Of a stretch of 56,022 nucleotides of DNA, positions 16,942 to 25,893 are shown piece by piece. The translations under genes were made by a program, and so were the position numbers. The notes below the pieces were generated by a model. The model did not search any database. It was given only the letters and a program-made list of their open reading frames with translations, and was not told the DNA's origin. Origin of the DNA: Modestobacter altitudinis (GTDB lineage: Bacteria; Actinomycetota; Actinomycetes; Mycobacteriales; Geodermatophilaceae). The stretch lies in the NCBI RefSeq assembly GCF_005930475.1, contig NZ_SJEW01000029.1:1-56022 (forward strand), written 5' to 3'. The first letter of the stretch is position 1. The number at the start of each line of letters is the position of its first letter.

Positions 16942-16976
16942 CACGAGGGCCCGGCCGCAGTGGCCGGGCCCTCGTG
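16942..16976. terminator. 15-base perfect stem hairpin
   Basis: Arms CACGAGGGCCCGGCC (16942-16956) and GGCCGGGCCCTCGTG (16962-16976) with a five-base loop, between the convergent methyltransferase and GlsB-like genes. It follows copy 2 of the structured element, so the methyltransferase message meets two stems in succession. Confidence 0.78.
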
Positions 16977-17008
16977 GGGGAGTGGTGCCCGCTGACGCGG
17001 GCGGTGCG

Positions 17009-17287
17009 TCAGCGGGTGATGCGGCGCTTGTTGGTGGCCATCACGTAGATGCCCAGCACGACGATGGCGCCGATGATCGACCCGATGATGCCGGAGGTGC
17101 CCAGCTCGAACCGGTGGGGCTCGAAGATCAGGCTGCCGAGGAGGTTGCCCACCACGGAGCCGACGATGCCGAGCACGATGGTCAGGCCGATGCCGATGTC
17201 CTGCTTGCCCGGGATGACCGCGCGGGCGATGAAGCCGGCGATCGCGCCGATGACGATCAAGACGATGATGTTCCAGAGAACGTCCAT
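17009..17287 (-). CDS. GlsB/YeaQ/YmgE-family small membrane protein
   Basis: A 92-residue transglycosylase-associated-protein family member. Three hydrophobic helices are visible: NIIVLIVIGAIAGFIARAV, IGIGLTIVLGIVGSVVGNLL and GIIGSIIGAIVVLGIYVMA, with the conserved glycine spacing and PGKQDIG loop. These proteins are stress-induced and membrane-located; the biochemical role is unknown. GGAGG lies just before the ATG at 17287. The 3' end faces the methyltransferase hairpin. Upstream are 295 bases shared with the divergent ctaD gene. Confidence 0.88.
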   Translation of the reverse strand: MDVLWNIIVLIVIGAIAGFIARAVIPGKQDIGIGLTIVLGIVGSVVGNLLGSLIFEPHRFELGTSGIIGSIIGAIVVLGIYVMATNKRRITR

Positions 17288-17404
17288 GTGAGCCTCCTAC
17301 GCATGACGGCAGCGCCGTCGTGCGCTGGGCCGTCCAGCGCAAGATCAAATGTGCCCCGTCATGATCGCTGCCAAACTTCCGGAACCAGCAGGTTTCATGG
17401 ACTG

Positions 17405-17418
17405 CACCCGATCGGGTG
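17405..17418. promoter_or_regulatory. 14-base palindrome in the glsB-ctaD divergent region
   Basis: CACCCGATCGGGTG is a perfect palindrome about 118 bases before the GlsB-like start and 165 before ctaD. A second looser pair GACGTGC (17418-17424) and GCACGTC (near 17441-17447) follows. Candidate regulator site; nothing identifies the protein. Confidence 0.35.
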
Positions 17419-17570
17419 ACGTGCGACAGGCCTCCCACCTGCACGTCCGTCCGTCGGTGCGACGGCCCGCCGGCACGGTCGGTGTGCCGGTGGACACGCC
17501 CTCGGAGGGTGCCCCGACCGCGCGGCGCACCGGCTGCCTCTCCCGCCGCGTGAGGCGGCTGAGCACGGTC

Positions 17571-17576
17571 TAAGCT
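17571..17576 (+). promoter_or_regulatory. -10 hexamer TAAGCT, leaderless ctaD start
   Basis: TAAGCT ends six bases before the GTG of ctaD. At that distance transcription would begin at or next to the start codon, so no ribosome-binding site is needed; none is visible. Confidence 0.6.
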
Positions 17577-17582
17577 CCGGGC

Positions 17583-19334
17583 GTGACGATCGCACCCGCA
17601 CCGATCGTGAGTCGGCCGAGTCCGGCACACGAAGCCGAGAAGGGGTCGCGGCTCCTCGGTCTGCTGCGCACCACCGACCACAAGACCATCGGCCTCATGT
17701 ACACCACGGCGGCCTTCATCTGGTTCTTCGTCGGTGGCTTCATGGCGCTGCTGATGCGTGGTGAGCTGGCCCGCCCGGAGCTGCAGTTCCTCTCACCCGA
17801 GCAGTACAACCAGCTGGTCACGATGCACGGCACGATCATGCTGCTGTTCTTCGCGACGCCGATGTTCTTCGCGTTCTCCAACCTGATCATGCCGCTGCAG
17901 ATCGGGTCGCCCGACGTCGCGTTCCCGCGGCTGAACGCCTTCTCCTTCTGGCTGTTCTTCTTCGGCTCCTCCCTGGCGGTCTCGGGCTTCCTGACCCCCG
18001 GCGGTGCGGCCGACTTCGGCTGGTACGCCTACACCCCGCTGTCCACCGGCGCGCACAGCCCCGGTGCGGGCGGTGACCTGTGGATCGCCGGCCTGGCCGT
18101 CAGCGGTCTGGGCACGATCCTCGGTGGCGTGAACTTCGTCGCCACGATCGTCTGCCTGCGCGCGCCCGGCATGACGATGTTCCGGATGTCGATCTTCACC
18201 TGGGCGACGCTGGTCACCAGCATCCTGGTGCTGCTGGCCTTCCCGATCCTGACCGCGGCGCTGATGGGCCTGCTGGCCGACCGGCACCTGGGTGCGCAGG
18301 TCTACACCGCGGCCAACGGCGGGCCGATGCTGTGGCAGCACCTGTTCTGGTTCTTCGGCCATCCCGAGGTCTACATCATCGCGTTGCCGTTCTTCGGGAT
18401 CATCTCCGAGGTCATCCCGGTGTTCAGCCGCAAGCCGCTGTTCGGCTACAAGGGCATGGTGTTCGCGCTGATCGCGATCACCGCCCTGTCGCTGGCGGTG
18501 TGGGCGCACCACATGTTCGCCACCGGCGCGGTGCTGCTGCCGTTCTTCGCGTTCCTCACCTATCTGATCGCCGTCCCCACCGGCATCAAGTTCTTCAACT
18601 GGATCGGCACCATGTGGCGCGGCCAGTTGACGTTCGAGACGCCGATGCTGTTCGCGATCGGCTTCCTGATCACCTTCCTGCTCGGTGGCCTGACCGGCGT
18701 CCTGCTGGCCAGCCCGCCGCTGGACTGGCACGTCAACGACAGCTACTTCGTCGTCGCGCACTTCCACTACGTCGTCTTCGGCACCGTGGTGTTCGCCGCC
18801 TACGCCGGGCTGTACTTCTGGTTCCCGAAGCTGTGCGGCCGGATGATGGACGAGAGGGTCGGCAAGCTGCACTTCTGGCTGACCTTCATCGGCTTCCACG
18901 CCACCTTCCTCATCCAGCACTGGCTGGGCAACGAGGGCATGCCCCGCCGGTACGCCGACTACCTGGCCACCGACGGGTTCACCACGCTGCACACGATCTC
19001 GACGATCGGGTCGTTCATCCTGGGCGCCTCGGTGATCCCCTTCGTCTACAACGTGGTCAAGTCCTGGAAGCACGGGAAGCTCGCGCTGCGTGACGACCCC
19101 TGGGGCCACGGCAACTCGCTGGAGTGGGCCACCTCCTCCCCGCCGCCGCGGCACAACTTCACCGAGATCCCGCGGATCCGCTCCGAGCGCCCCGCGTTCG
19201 AGCTGCACTACCCGCACCTGAAGGACCGGCTGCAGGTCGAGGCGCACGCCGGCAAGCGCCACGAGCCCTACGCCCAGGAGGCCGGCCTCACCGGCGGAGG
19301 CCGGGCCGGGGCGAACGACCCCGACCCGACGTAG
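17583..19334 (+). CDS. ctaD: Cytochrome c oxidase (aa3) subunit I
   Basis: The 583-residue catalytic subunit of the aa3-type haem-copper oxidase, located in the cytoplasmic membrane with twelve helices, reducing oxygen and pumping protons. Haem a ligands: His in [11 protein letters not shown] and in HFHYVVFG; CuB ligands: FFGHPEVYI (with the cross-linked Tyr) and WAHHMF. The K-channel and D-channel regions look normal. The C-terminal tail of about 60 residues is hydrophilic ([15 protein letters not shown]), as in other actinobacteria. GTG at 17583 follows TAAGCT at a leaderless spacing. The serB gene downstream repeats the mycobacterial ctaD-serB2 order. The other oxidase subunits are not in this window. 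Confidence 0.97.
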   Translation: MTIAPAPIVSRPSPAHEAEKGSRLLGLLRTTDHKTIGLMYTTAAFIWFFVGGFMALLMRGELARPELQFLSPEQYNQLVTMHGTIMLLFFATPMFFAFSNLIMPLQIGSPDVAFPRLNAFSFWLFFFGSSLAVSGFLTPGGAADFGWYAYTPLSTGAHSPGAGGDLWIAGLAVSGLGTILGGVNFVATIVCLRAPGMTMFRMSIFTWATLVTSILVLLAFPILTAALMGLLADRHLGAQVYTAANGGPMLWQHLFWFFGHPEVYIIALPFFGIISEVIPVFSRKPLFGYKGMVFALIAITALSLAVWAHHMFATGAVLLPFFAFLTYLIAVPTGIKFFNWIGTMWRGQLTFETPMLFAIGFLITFLLGGLTGVLLASPPLDWHVNDSYFVVAHFHYVVFGTVVFAAYAGLYFWFPKLCGRMMDERVGKLHFWLTFIGFHATFLIQHWLGNEGMPRRYADYLATDGFTTLHTISTIGSFILGASVIPFVYNVVKSWKHGKLALRDDPWGHGNSLEWATSSPPPRHNFTEIPRIRSERPAFELHYPHLKDRLQVEAHAGKRHEPYAQEAGLTGGGRAGANDPDPT

Positions 19335-19342
19335 ACGAAGTA

Positions 19343-19399
19343 GAAGGACCCCGTCCTCCTCACCCCTCGCAAGCTCGGGGCGAGCCTCTGGACGGGGCC
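19343..19399 (+). repeat. Structured 3'-end element, copy 3
   Basis: Begins GAAGGACCCCGTCC nine bases after the ctaD stop and ends GGACGGGGCC. The variable part of the stem is GTCC/GGAC here, still fully paired, with the bulged A kept. The loop contains CTCGCAAGCTCG. Confidence 0.8.
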
Positions 19400-19403
19400 G
19401 GTA

Positions 19404-19440
19404 CCGACGCCCCGTCAGCCACTGGTCGGCGGGGCGTCGG
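19404..19440. terminator. Second hairpin after ctaD
   Basis: Arms CCGACGCCCCG (19404-19414) and CGGGGCGTCGG (19430-19440) with a 15-base loop that has further pairing (CAG/CTG). It follows copy 3 of the structured element and lies 50 bases before the serB promoter. Confidence 0.65.
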
Positions 19441-19502
19441 CATGTCCGGGCCCGGACGGGGGTTCCCGAGGACGGCGGACGGCGGTCCGGCACGATGACG
19501 TC

Positions 19503-20762
19503 GTGACCGACGCTGCCCACCCCGCGCCGATCGACCTGCTCCCGACGCCCGCGTCGGCCGGTGCCCTGCTGACCGTCACCGGAGCCGACCGCCCCGGGGT
19601 CACCGCCACCCTCTTCGCCGCCCTGGAGTCCGCGGCCGGTGGCCCGGTGGAGGTGGTCGACGTCGAGCAGGTGATCGTGCACGGGCAGCTGGTTCTGGGG
19701 GTCGTGGTGCGGGGCACCGCACCCCCCGGTGCCGCGACGCTCGCCGACCGGCTGGGACCGGTCGCGGCCGACGTCGCCGAGCGCACCGGCATGCAGGTGA
19801 CCGTCGAGCGCACCGCGCAGGCGGCGGCCGAGGTCGCCGCAGGCCCCGAGCGCACGGTCCGGCACCAGGTCATCGTGCTGGGCCGGCCGGTTCCCCCTGC
19901 GGCGGTCGCCGGTGCGGCCCGGGCCATCGCCGGCGTCGGCGGCAACATCGAGGCGATCCGCCGGCTGTCGGACTACCCGGTCACCAGCTTCGAGCTCACC
20001 GTCTCCGGGGCCGGCTCGACCGAGCTGCGCACCGCTCTGGCCACCGTCGCGGCCGAGACCGGCACCGACGTCGCGGTCGAGCAGGCCGGGCTGGCCCGAC
20101 GCAGCAAACGGCTGATCGTGCTGGACGTGGACTCCACGCTCGTCCGCGGGGAGGTCATCGACGAGCTGGCCGCCCGGGCCGGCCGCGCCGCAGAGGTCGC
20201 CCGGATCACCGCCGCCGCCATGAACGGCGAGCTGGACTTCGAGCAGTCGCTGCGGGCCCGGGTGGCGGTGCTCGCCGGGCTGCCGGTGAGCGTGCTCGAC
20301 GAGGTGCGCGAGCACCTGGTGCTCACCCCGGGGGCGCGCACCCTGATCCGCACGCTGCAGCGGCTGGGCTTCCGCTGCGGCATCGTCAGCGGGGGGTTCA
20401 CCCAGATCACCGATCCGCTGGCCGCTGCCCTCGGACTGGACTTCGCCGCCGCCAACACCCTCGAGGTCGCCGACGGCCGGCTCACCGGAGGGCTGGTCGG
20501 CGAGGTCGTGGACCGGGCCGGCAAGGCCCGCGCGCTCGCCCGCTTCGCCGCTGAGCACGGCATCCCGCTGGAGCAGACGGTCGCGGTCGGGGACGGCGCC
20601 AACGACCTGGACATGCTGAACGCCGCCGGGCTGGGCATCGCCTTCAACGCCAAGCCGATCGTCCGGGAGCAGGCGCACGCGGCGCTCAACCAGCCCTACC
20701 TGGACGCCGTCCTGCAGGTGCTCGGGTTCACCCGCGACGAGGTCCTCGACGCGGCACCCTAG
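19503..20762 (+). CDS. serB: Phosphoserine phosphatase with N-terminal ACT domains
   Basis: A 419-residue SerB2-type enzyme that dephosphorylates O-phospho-L-serine, the last step of serine synthesis. Residues 15-200 form two ACT-like domains (LTVTGADRPGVTATLF and a second near 130-195); residues from about 200 form the HAD phosphatase, with the nucleophile loop VLDVDSTLVRGE, FRCGIVSGGF, and the metal-binding GDGANDLDM near the end. The GTG start is preceded by CACGAT at six bases, a leaderless pattern. Its TAG stop lies in a CTAG that also supplies the stop of the convergent nicotinamidase gene, so the two overlap by four bases. Confidence 0.95.
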   Translation: MTDAAHPAPIDLLPTPASAGALLTVTGADRPGVTATLFAALESAAGGPVEVVDVEQVIVHGQLVLGVVVRGTAPPGAATLADRLGPVAADVAERTGMQVTVERTAQAAAEVAAGPERTVRHQVIVLGRPVPPAAVAGAARAIAGVGGNIEAIRRLSDYPVTSFELTVSGAGSTELRTALATVAAETGTDVAVEQAGLARRSKRLIVLDVDSTLVRGEVIDELAARAGRAAEVARITAAAMNGELDFEQSLRARVAVLAGLPVSVLDEVREHLVLTPGARTLIRTLQRLGFRCGIVSGGFTQITDPLAAALGLDFAAANTLEVADGRLTGGLVGEVVDRAGKARALARFAAEHGIPLEQTVAVGDGANDLDMLNAAGLGIAFNAKPIVREQAHAALNQPYLDAVLQVLGFTRDEVLDAAP

Positions 20763-21328
20763 GCGGCCTGGGTGACCTCCCCCACCAGCTCGACGCCGGC
20801 AGCACGGAGCTGGTCGAGGGCGGCGTCGGTGCTGGCCTGCGCCACCCCGGCCGTCAGGTGCAGCAGCACCCGGGTCGAGAGACCGGCGCCGACCGCGTCC
20901 AGGGCGGTGGCCCGCACGCAGTGGTCGGTGGCGATGCCCACGACGTCCACCGCGTCGACGTCCCGGGCCCGCAGCCAGTCCGCCAGGGGCTGGCCGGCGA
21001 ACGAGCCCTCGAAGCCGGAGTAGGCCGCGGCGTACTCGCCCTTGTCGAAGACGGCCTCGATCGGCCGGCGGTCCAGGTCGCTGTGCAGCTCGACGCCGGA
21101 GGTGCCGACCACGCAGTGCGCCGGCCAGGTGTCGGAGAAGTCGGGCTGGTCGGAGAAGTGGGCGCCGGGGTTGACGTGGTGGTCGCGGGTGGCGACGACG
21201 TGGGCGTACCCCGCGGCCCCGACGTGTGCGCTGATCGCCCGGGCGACCGCCGTACCGCCGGACACGGCGAGGCTGCCGCCCTCGCAGAAGTCGTTCTGGA
21301 CGTCGACGATCACCAGGGCTCGGCTCAT
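20759..21328 (-). CDS. pncA: Nicotinamidase
   Basis: A 189-residue isochorismatase-fold amidase that converts nicotinamide to nicotinate for NAD salvage. The active site is visible: Asp in VDVQNDFCEGG, the metal-binding DHHVNPGAHFS, Lys in VFDKGEYAAAYS and Cys in IATDHCVRATALDA. The family in actinobacteria includes the enzyme that activates pyrazinamide. The ATG at 21328 has CACCAT six bases upstream on the minus strand, suggesting leaderless transcription. It is downstream of pncB on the same strand, so two consecutive steps of the Preiss-Handler salvage route sit together. Confidence 0.95.
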   Translation of the reverse strand: MSRALVIVDVQNDFCEGGSLAVSGGTAVARAISAHVGAAGYAHVVATRDHHVNPGAHFSDQPDFSDTWPAHCVVGTSGVELHSDLDRRPIEAVFDKGEYAAAYSGFEGSFAGQPLADWLRARDVDAVDVVGIATDHCVRATALDAVGAGLSTRVLLHLTAGVAQASTDAALDQLRAAGVELVGEVTQAA

Positions 21329-21352
21329 GCCCCCATGGTGACGTGCTGGCAC

Positions 21353-21411
21353 GGCCCCGGTGCAGGGGCCTGCCGCGAGCTCGCGAGTGCTGGGGGGCAG
21401 GTGGTGCTCCC
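21353..21411 (-). repeat. Structured 3'-end element, copy 4 (degenerate)
   Basis: On the minus strand it starts directly after the pncB TGA (21412-21414) with GGGAGCACC. The outer stem is poorly kept, but the central part with CTCGCGAGCTCGCGGC is recognisable and the GTTCCAGCACGTCACC-like tail continues to about 21338. Between pncB and pncA. Confidence 0.6.
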
Positions 21412-22707
21412 TCAGGAGTCGAGGGTCTCCAGCACCGGTTCGCCGCGCATCAGCGACCACGCCTCCGCAGGCAGGGTGGCGCGGACCCGCTCGTGCAGCT
21501 CCCGTGCCGCGACCAGCGCCTCGGCCGGGGTGCGGCGGTCCACCGGCTCGCCGCCGCGGACCAGCGGCACGATCAGCTCCCGGTCGTGCTCGGCGGCGGT
21601 GATCGGCGCGGCGCTGACCACCTCGGCGGTGGCCGTCCCGGCGGCGTCGTGCCGGCGCACCGCGTGCTTGCGGCCACCGACCGAGCGCTTGCCCTCGGAG
21701 TTCTTGGCCACCGGCACGCCGTCCCGCTCCACCAGCTTGTAGACCATGCCCACCGTCGGCGCCCCCGACCCGGTGACCAGCGAGGTGCCCACGCCGTACC
21801 CGTCGACGGGAGCGGCGGCGAGCGCCGCGATCGCGTACTCGTCGAGGTCGCTGGTCACGATCACCTTGGTCTTCGTCGCCCCGAGGGAGTCCAGCAGCTC
21901 CCGGGCGCGGGTGGCCTGCACCGTCAGGTCGCCGGAGTCCAGCCGGACGGCGCCGAGCCCGGGGCCGGCCACCTCCACCGCCGTCCGGATGCCCTGCTCG
22001 GTGTCGTAGGTGTCGACCAGCAGCGTGGTGTCCACGCCGAGGGTGTCCAGCTGGGCGCGGAACGCGGCGGCCTCGTCGTCGTGCAGCAGCGTGAACGCGT
22101 GCGCACTGGTGCCGGTCGTCGGGACGCCGTAGCGGGCCCCGGCGGCCAGGTTCGACGTCGCGGCGAAACCGACCAGCGCCGCGGCCCGGGCGGCGGCCAC
22201 GGCGGCCTCCTCGTGGGTGCGGCGTGAGCCCATCTCGATGCACGGCCGGCCGCAGGCGGCGCCGACCATCCGGGCACCGGCGGCGGCGATCGCGCTGTCG
22301 TGGTTGAGGACCGACAGCGCCAGCGTCTCCAGCAGCACGGCCTGGCCGAACGGTGCCCGCACGGTGAGCACCGGAGAACCGGGGAAGTAGAAGTCGCCCT
22401 CGGCGTAGCCGTCGACGTCGCCGGTGAACCGGAACCCGGCCAGGTGGTCCAGCAGGGAGGGGTCGTCGAGGCCCTGCGCGCGCAGCGAGTCCAGCTCCGC
22501 GTCGCCGAACCGGAAGTCGGCCAGCGCCTCCAGCAGGCGCCCGGTGCCGGCCAGCACGCCGTAGCGACGGCCGTGCGGGAGCCGGCGGGCGAACACCTCG
22601 AAGACGCAGTCCCGGTCGGCGGTGCCGTCGGCCAGGGCGGCGGCCAGCATGGTCAGCTCGTAGCGGTCGGTGAGCAGTGCGGGGCTCAGCGGGGACGGGC
22701 TCGGCAT
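21412..22707 (-). CDS. pncB: Nicotinate phosphoribosyltransferase
   Basis: A 431-residue type II phosphoribosyltransferase making nicotinate mononucleotide from nicotinate and PRPP, the committed step after pncA. Recognisable stretches are LLTDRYELTMLAAAL at the N-terminus, RRYGVLAGTGRLLEAL, EMGSRRTHEEAAVAAARAA (phosphorylated-His region), VRLDSGDL and DGYGVGTSLVTG. Length and order match actinobacterial PncB1 (Rv1330c). The ATG at 22707 has TATCGT eight bases upstream. It is divergent from clpS across 61 bases, the same arrangement as in mycobacteria. Confidence 0.95.
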   Translation of the reverse strand: MPSPSPLSPALLTDRYELTMLAAALADGTADRDCVFEVFARRLPHGRRYGVLAGTGRLLEALADFRFGDAELDSLRAQGLDDPSLLDHLAGFRFTGDVDGYAEGDFYFPGSPVLTVRAPFGQAVLLETLALSVLNHDSAIAAAGARMVGAACGRPCIEMGSRRTHEEAAVAAARAAALVGFAATSNLAAGARYGVPTTGTSAHAFTLLHDDEAAAFRAQLDTLGVDTTLLVDTYDTEQGIRTAVEVAGPGLGAVRLDSGDLTVQATRARELLDSLGATKTKVIVTSDLDEYAIAALAAAPVDGYGVGTSLVTGSGAPTVGMVYKLVERDGVPVAKNSEGKRSVGGRKHAVRRHDAAGTATAEVVSAAPITAAEHDRELIVPLVRGGEPVDRRTPAEALVAARELHERVRATLPAEAWSLMRGEPVLETLDS

Positions 22708-22756
22708 GGACCATCACGATAGGTGGCCGCTGGCTGCACCGCCCGGGCGGCCGTCC

Positions 22757-22762
22757 TAGAGT
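22757..22762 (+). promoter_or_regulatory. -10 hexamer TAGAGT, leaderless clpS start
   Basis: TAGAGT ends six bases before the clpS GTG. No ribosome-binding sequence fits in the gap. Confidence 0.6.
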
Positions 22763-22768
22763 GATCAC

Positions 22769-23065
22769 GTGGCCGGACCGCTCGCGCCCGAACGGACGCC
22801 CGACACGACGCCGGGGGAGGACTTCGACCTCGACCGTCCGTGGGTGACCGTCGTCTGGGACGACCCCGTCAACCTGATGACCTATGTGACCTTCGTGCTG
22901 CAGGAGCTGTTCGGCTACGACGAGCAGACCGCGACCGAGCTGATGCTGCAGGTGCACCACGAGGGCAAGGCGATCGTCAGCTCCGGCCCGCGTGAGCGGA
23001 TGGAGCACGACACGAGCCGGCTGCACGCCTACGGCCTCTGGGCCAGCTACCAGAGGGACTCATGA
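22769..23065 (+). CDS. clpS: ATP-dependent Clp protease adaptor
   Basis: A 98-residue adaptor that binds N-degron substrates and delivers them to the ClpC/ClpA unfoldase. The core matches Clp[17 protein letters not shown], then the [18 protein letters not shown] helix and [18 protein letters not shown]. The Asn-Leu-Met substrate-pocket stretch is intact. GTG at 22769 with leaderless spacing. Its TGA overlaps the ATG of the DUF2017 gene (ATGA), giving the conserved clpS-DUF2017 pair. Confidence 0.95.
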   Translation: MAGPLAPERTPDTTPGEDFDLDRPWVTVVWDDPVNLMTYVTFVLQELFGYDEQTATELMLQVHHEGKAIVSSGPRERMEHDTSRLHAYGLWASYQRDS

Positions 23066-23559
23066 GGCCCTTCCGCCGCCGTGGCGACGAGCTCGTCGCC
23101 CGGCTCGTCGACGCCGAGGCCAGCATCGTCGGCCTGCTGGTGGACCAGCTCGAGCAGCTGCTGGCCGCCGACCCGGATGACTCCGGAGGCGACCCGGTGG
23201 TGGAGCGGCTGCTGCCCCCCGGGCACGCCAGCGACCCGGAGATCGCCGCCGACTACCGGGACCTGACCGAGGCGGCGCTGCGCAGCGGCAAGGCCGACGA
23301 CCTGGCGATCGTCCGGGCCACGCTGCCCCCGGACGGCGGCGAGGTCCGGCTGGACGACGACCAGGCCCGGGCCTGGCTGCGCACCACCAACGACCTGCGC
23401 CTGGCGCTGGGCACCCGGCTCGGGGTGACCGCGGACACCGAGCCGCCAGAAGACCCGACCGAGGAGGAGGGCTCCCAGCTGGCGGTCTACTACTGGCTCA
23501 CCGCCGTGCAGGGGTCGCTCGTCGACGCGCTGGTGGCGGGCGGAGGCGGCCGACGGTGA
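23062..23559 (+). CDS. DUF2017 domain protein
   Basis: A 165-residue soluble protein, mostly helical and acidic, that follows clpS in most actinobacteria (Rv1332 position). It starts [15 protein letters not shown] and has the recurring features [19 protein letters not shown] and a C-terminal [15 protein letters not shown] helix. Function is not established; constant linkage and coupling to clpS suggest a role with the Clp system. Its last 62 bases overlap the 3' end of a membrane-protein gene on the other strand. Confidence 0.88.
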   Translation: MRPFRRRGDELVARLVDAEASIVGLLVDQLEQLLAADPDDSGGDPVVERLLPPGHASDPEIAADYRDLTEAALRSGKADDLAIVRATLPPDGGEVRLDDDQARAWLRTTNDLRLALGTRLGVTADTEPPEDPTEEEGSQLAVYYWLTAVQGSLVDALVAGGGGRR

Positions 23560-23854
23560 GGAACACCAGGGTGGCCACCAGCAGGTCGGCGACGAAGAAC
23601 ACGTAGACCAGGCTGGGCACGGGCAGGCCCTTGACCAGCCCGCCGATGCAGGACACCAGGGTGACGGCCGAGAGCGCGAACAGCAGCAGCAGGCCGATCA
23701 GCCGGCCGGTGACCAGCAGCACCAGTTCCATCCGGTCGGTGCGCTCGTCGGTGCTGGCCCGGCCGGTGCGGTGCAGCAGCCGCCGGGAGCCGATGACGAG
23801 CGCCGGCAGTGGCAGCGCCACCACGCCGACGATCATGAGCACCTCGACCACCAC
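23498..23854 (-). CDS. Small three-helix membrane protein
   Basis: An unrecognised 118-residue protein with three hydrophobic segments: VLMIVGVVALPLPALVIGS, ELVLLVTGRLIGLLLLFALS and [20 protein letters not shown] basic tail (RRRATPARR) ends it. GTG at 23854 is preferred because TAACGT lies eight bases upstream on the minus strand; ATG at 23836 is the alternative. It is convergent with, and overlaps by 62 bases, the DUF2017 gene, and is divergent from mec. The hydrophobic pattern and charge distribution make it more credible than the other frames here. Confidence 0.65.
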   Translation of the reverse strand: MVVEVLMIVGVVALPLPALVIGSRRLLHRTGRASTDERTDRMELVLLVTGRLIGLLLLFALSAVTLVSCIGGLVKGLPVPSLVYVFFVADLLVATLVFLTVGRLRPPPARRRATPARR

Positions 23855-23962
23855 GGTCGGCGACGTTATCGGTAGGACACCTGATCGACACAGTCCGTTC
23901 CGGTCGCCGTCCTGCAGGCGGTCCAGCGGGAGGGCGAGGCGGACGGTACGTGCGGCGGCGCC

Positions 23963-23968
23963 TAGACT
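23963..23968 (+). promoter_or_regulatory. -10 hexamer TAGACT, leaderless mec start
   Basis: TAGACT, then GACCGT, then the GTG of mec: a clear -10 at leaderless distance and one of the best examples in the window. Confidence 0.65.
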
Positions 23969-23974
23969 GACCGT

Positions 23975-24448
23975 GTGCTGCGCATCGACCGCGCGACCTA
24001 CGACGCCATCGTGGCCCACGCCCGGGAGGACCACCCGGACGAGGCCTGTGGCGTCGTCGCCGGTCCCGAGGGCAGCGACCGCCCCGAGCGCTTCCTCCCG
24101 ATGCTCAACGCGGCCCGGTCGCCCACCTTCTACGAGTTCGACAGCGCCGACCTGCTCAGGCTCTACCGGGACATGGACGCCCGCGACGAGGTGCCGGTGG
24201 TCGTCTACCACTCGCACACCGCCACCGAGGCCCGTCCCTCGCGCACCGACATCAGCTACGCCTCCGAGCCCGAGGCGCACTACGTGCTGGTCTCGACCCG
24301 GGAGCACGGCGCGCAGACCGGCCTGTCCGGGGACACCGTGGAGTTCCGCAGCTTCCGGATCGTCGACGGCGAGGTGAGCGAGGAGGACGTCGAGGTCGTC
24401 GAGTCCTACCTGTTCGGCCACTCGCCGACCACCGTCGTCTACGACTGA
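23975..24448 (+). CDS. mec: JAMM-type peptidase, CysO-cysteine hydrolase
   Basis: A 157-residue Mov34/MPN/PAD-1 zinc peptidase. The JAMM signature is complete: Glu in PDEACGVVAG and H-x-H-x7-S-x2-D in HSHTATEARPSRTD. In M. tuberculosis (Rv1334) Mec hydrolyses the bond between the CysO Gly-Gly end and cysteine, releasing Cys. Here it lies 170 bases upstream of cysO and cysM, the same order. Because the encoded CysO ends with Cys after Gly-Gly, this peptidase may also be needed to mature CysO. A copy of the structured element begins one base after the stop, so cysO may be transcribed partly independently. Confidence 0.94.
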   Translation: MLRIDRATYDAIVAHAREDHPDEACGVVAGPEGSDRPERFLPMLNAARSPTFYEFDSADLLRLYRDMDARDEVPVVVYHSHTATEARPSRTDISYASEPEAHYVLVSTREHGAQTGLSGDTVEFRSFRIVDGEVSEEDVEVVESYLFGHSPTTVVYD

Positions 24449-24449
24449 C

Positions 24450-24507
24450 GAAGGACCCCGCTGCCCCCCACGCCTCGTACCTCGGCGCGGGGCCCTGCAG
24501 CGGGGCC
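24450..24507 (+). repeat. Structured 3'-end element, copy 5
   Basis: Starts GAAGGACCCCGCTGC, ends GCAGCGGGGCC. The variable stem is GCTGC/GCAGC, fully paired, bulged A retained. It sits between mec and cysO, one base after the mec stop. Confidence 0.8.
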
Positions 24508-24618
24508 GACGGGCCGGGCGGAATCGTCGTCCGGTCCGTGGCGTTCCCCGCAGGAGTCGCATCTCCCGCGTGCTCGCACGCGGTTCCCCATCACCCCGGT
24601 ACGAGGAGTTCTCCCGCA

Positions 24619-24897
24619 ATGGCCATCGAGGTCCGCATCCCGACCATCCTGCGCACCCACACGGGCGGCAACAAGACCGTCGAGGGCAGCGGCGCCACCC
24701 TGGGCGCCCTGGTCGACGACATCGACAGCCAGCACCCCGGCATCAAGAACCGCCTCGTCACCGAGGAGGGCAAGCTGCACCGCTTCGTCAACGTCTACGT
24801 CAACGACGAGGACGTGCGGTTCACCGGTGCGCTGGACACCGCCGTCAAGGACGGCGACTCGGTCACCATCCTCCCGGCCGTCGCCGGCGGCTGCTGA
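24619..24897 (+). CDS. cysO: Sulfur carrier protein of cysteine biosynthesis, ends Gly-Gly-Cys
   Basis: A 92-residue ubiquitin-like MoaD/ThiS protein. The sequence IEVRIPTILRTHTGG and FVNVYVNDEDVRFTGAL match CysO (Rv1335) closely. The C-terminal Gly-Gly is thiocarboxylated, and the sulfur is passed by CysM to O-phosphoserine, giving a CysO-Cys adduct that Mec cleaves. Here the reading frame does not stop after Gly-Gly: it continues with a Cys codon (GCC GGC GGC TGC TGA, 24883-24897). The primary product is therefore already a CysO-Cys form and would need Mec trimming before the first activation. ATG at 24619 is preceded by CGAGGAG. Confidence 0.94.
   Translation: MAIEVRIPTILRTHTGGNKTVEGSGATLGALVDDIDSQHPGIKNRLVTEEGKLHRFVNVYVNDEDVRFTGALDTAVKDGDSVTILPAVAGGC

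Positions 24898-25892
<995 letters not shown>

Positions 25893-25893
<1 letters not shown>

Noticed and set aside
17793-20678. 961-codon open frame antisense to ctaD and serB
   Set aside because: Typical high-GC shadow: Arg/Gly/His/Asp-rich, no domain, and opposite two certain genes.
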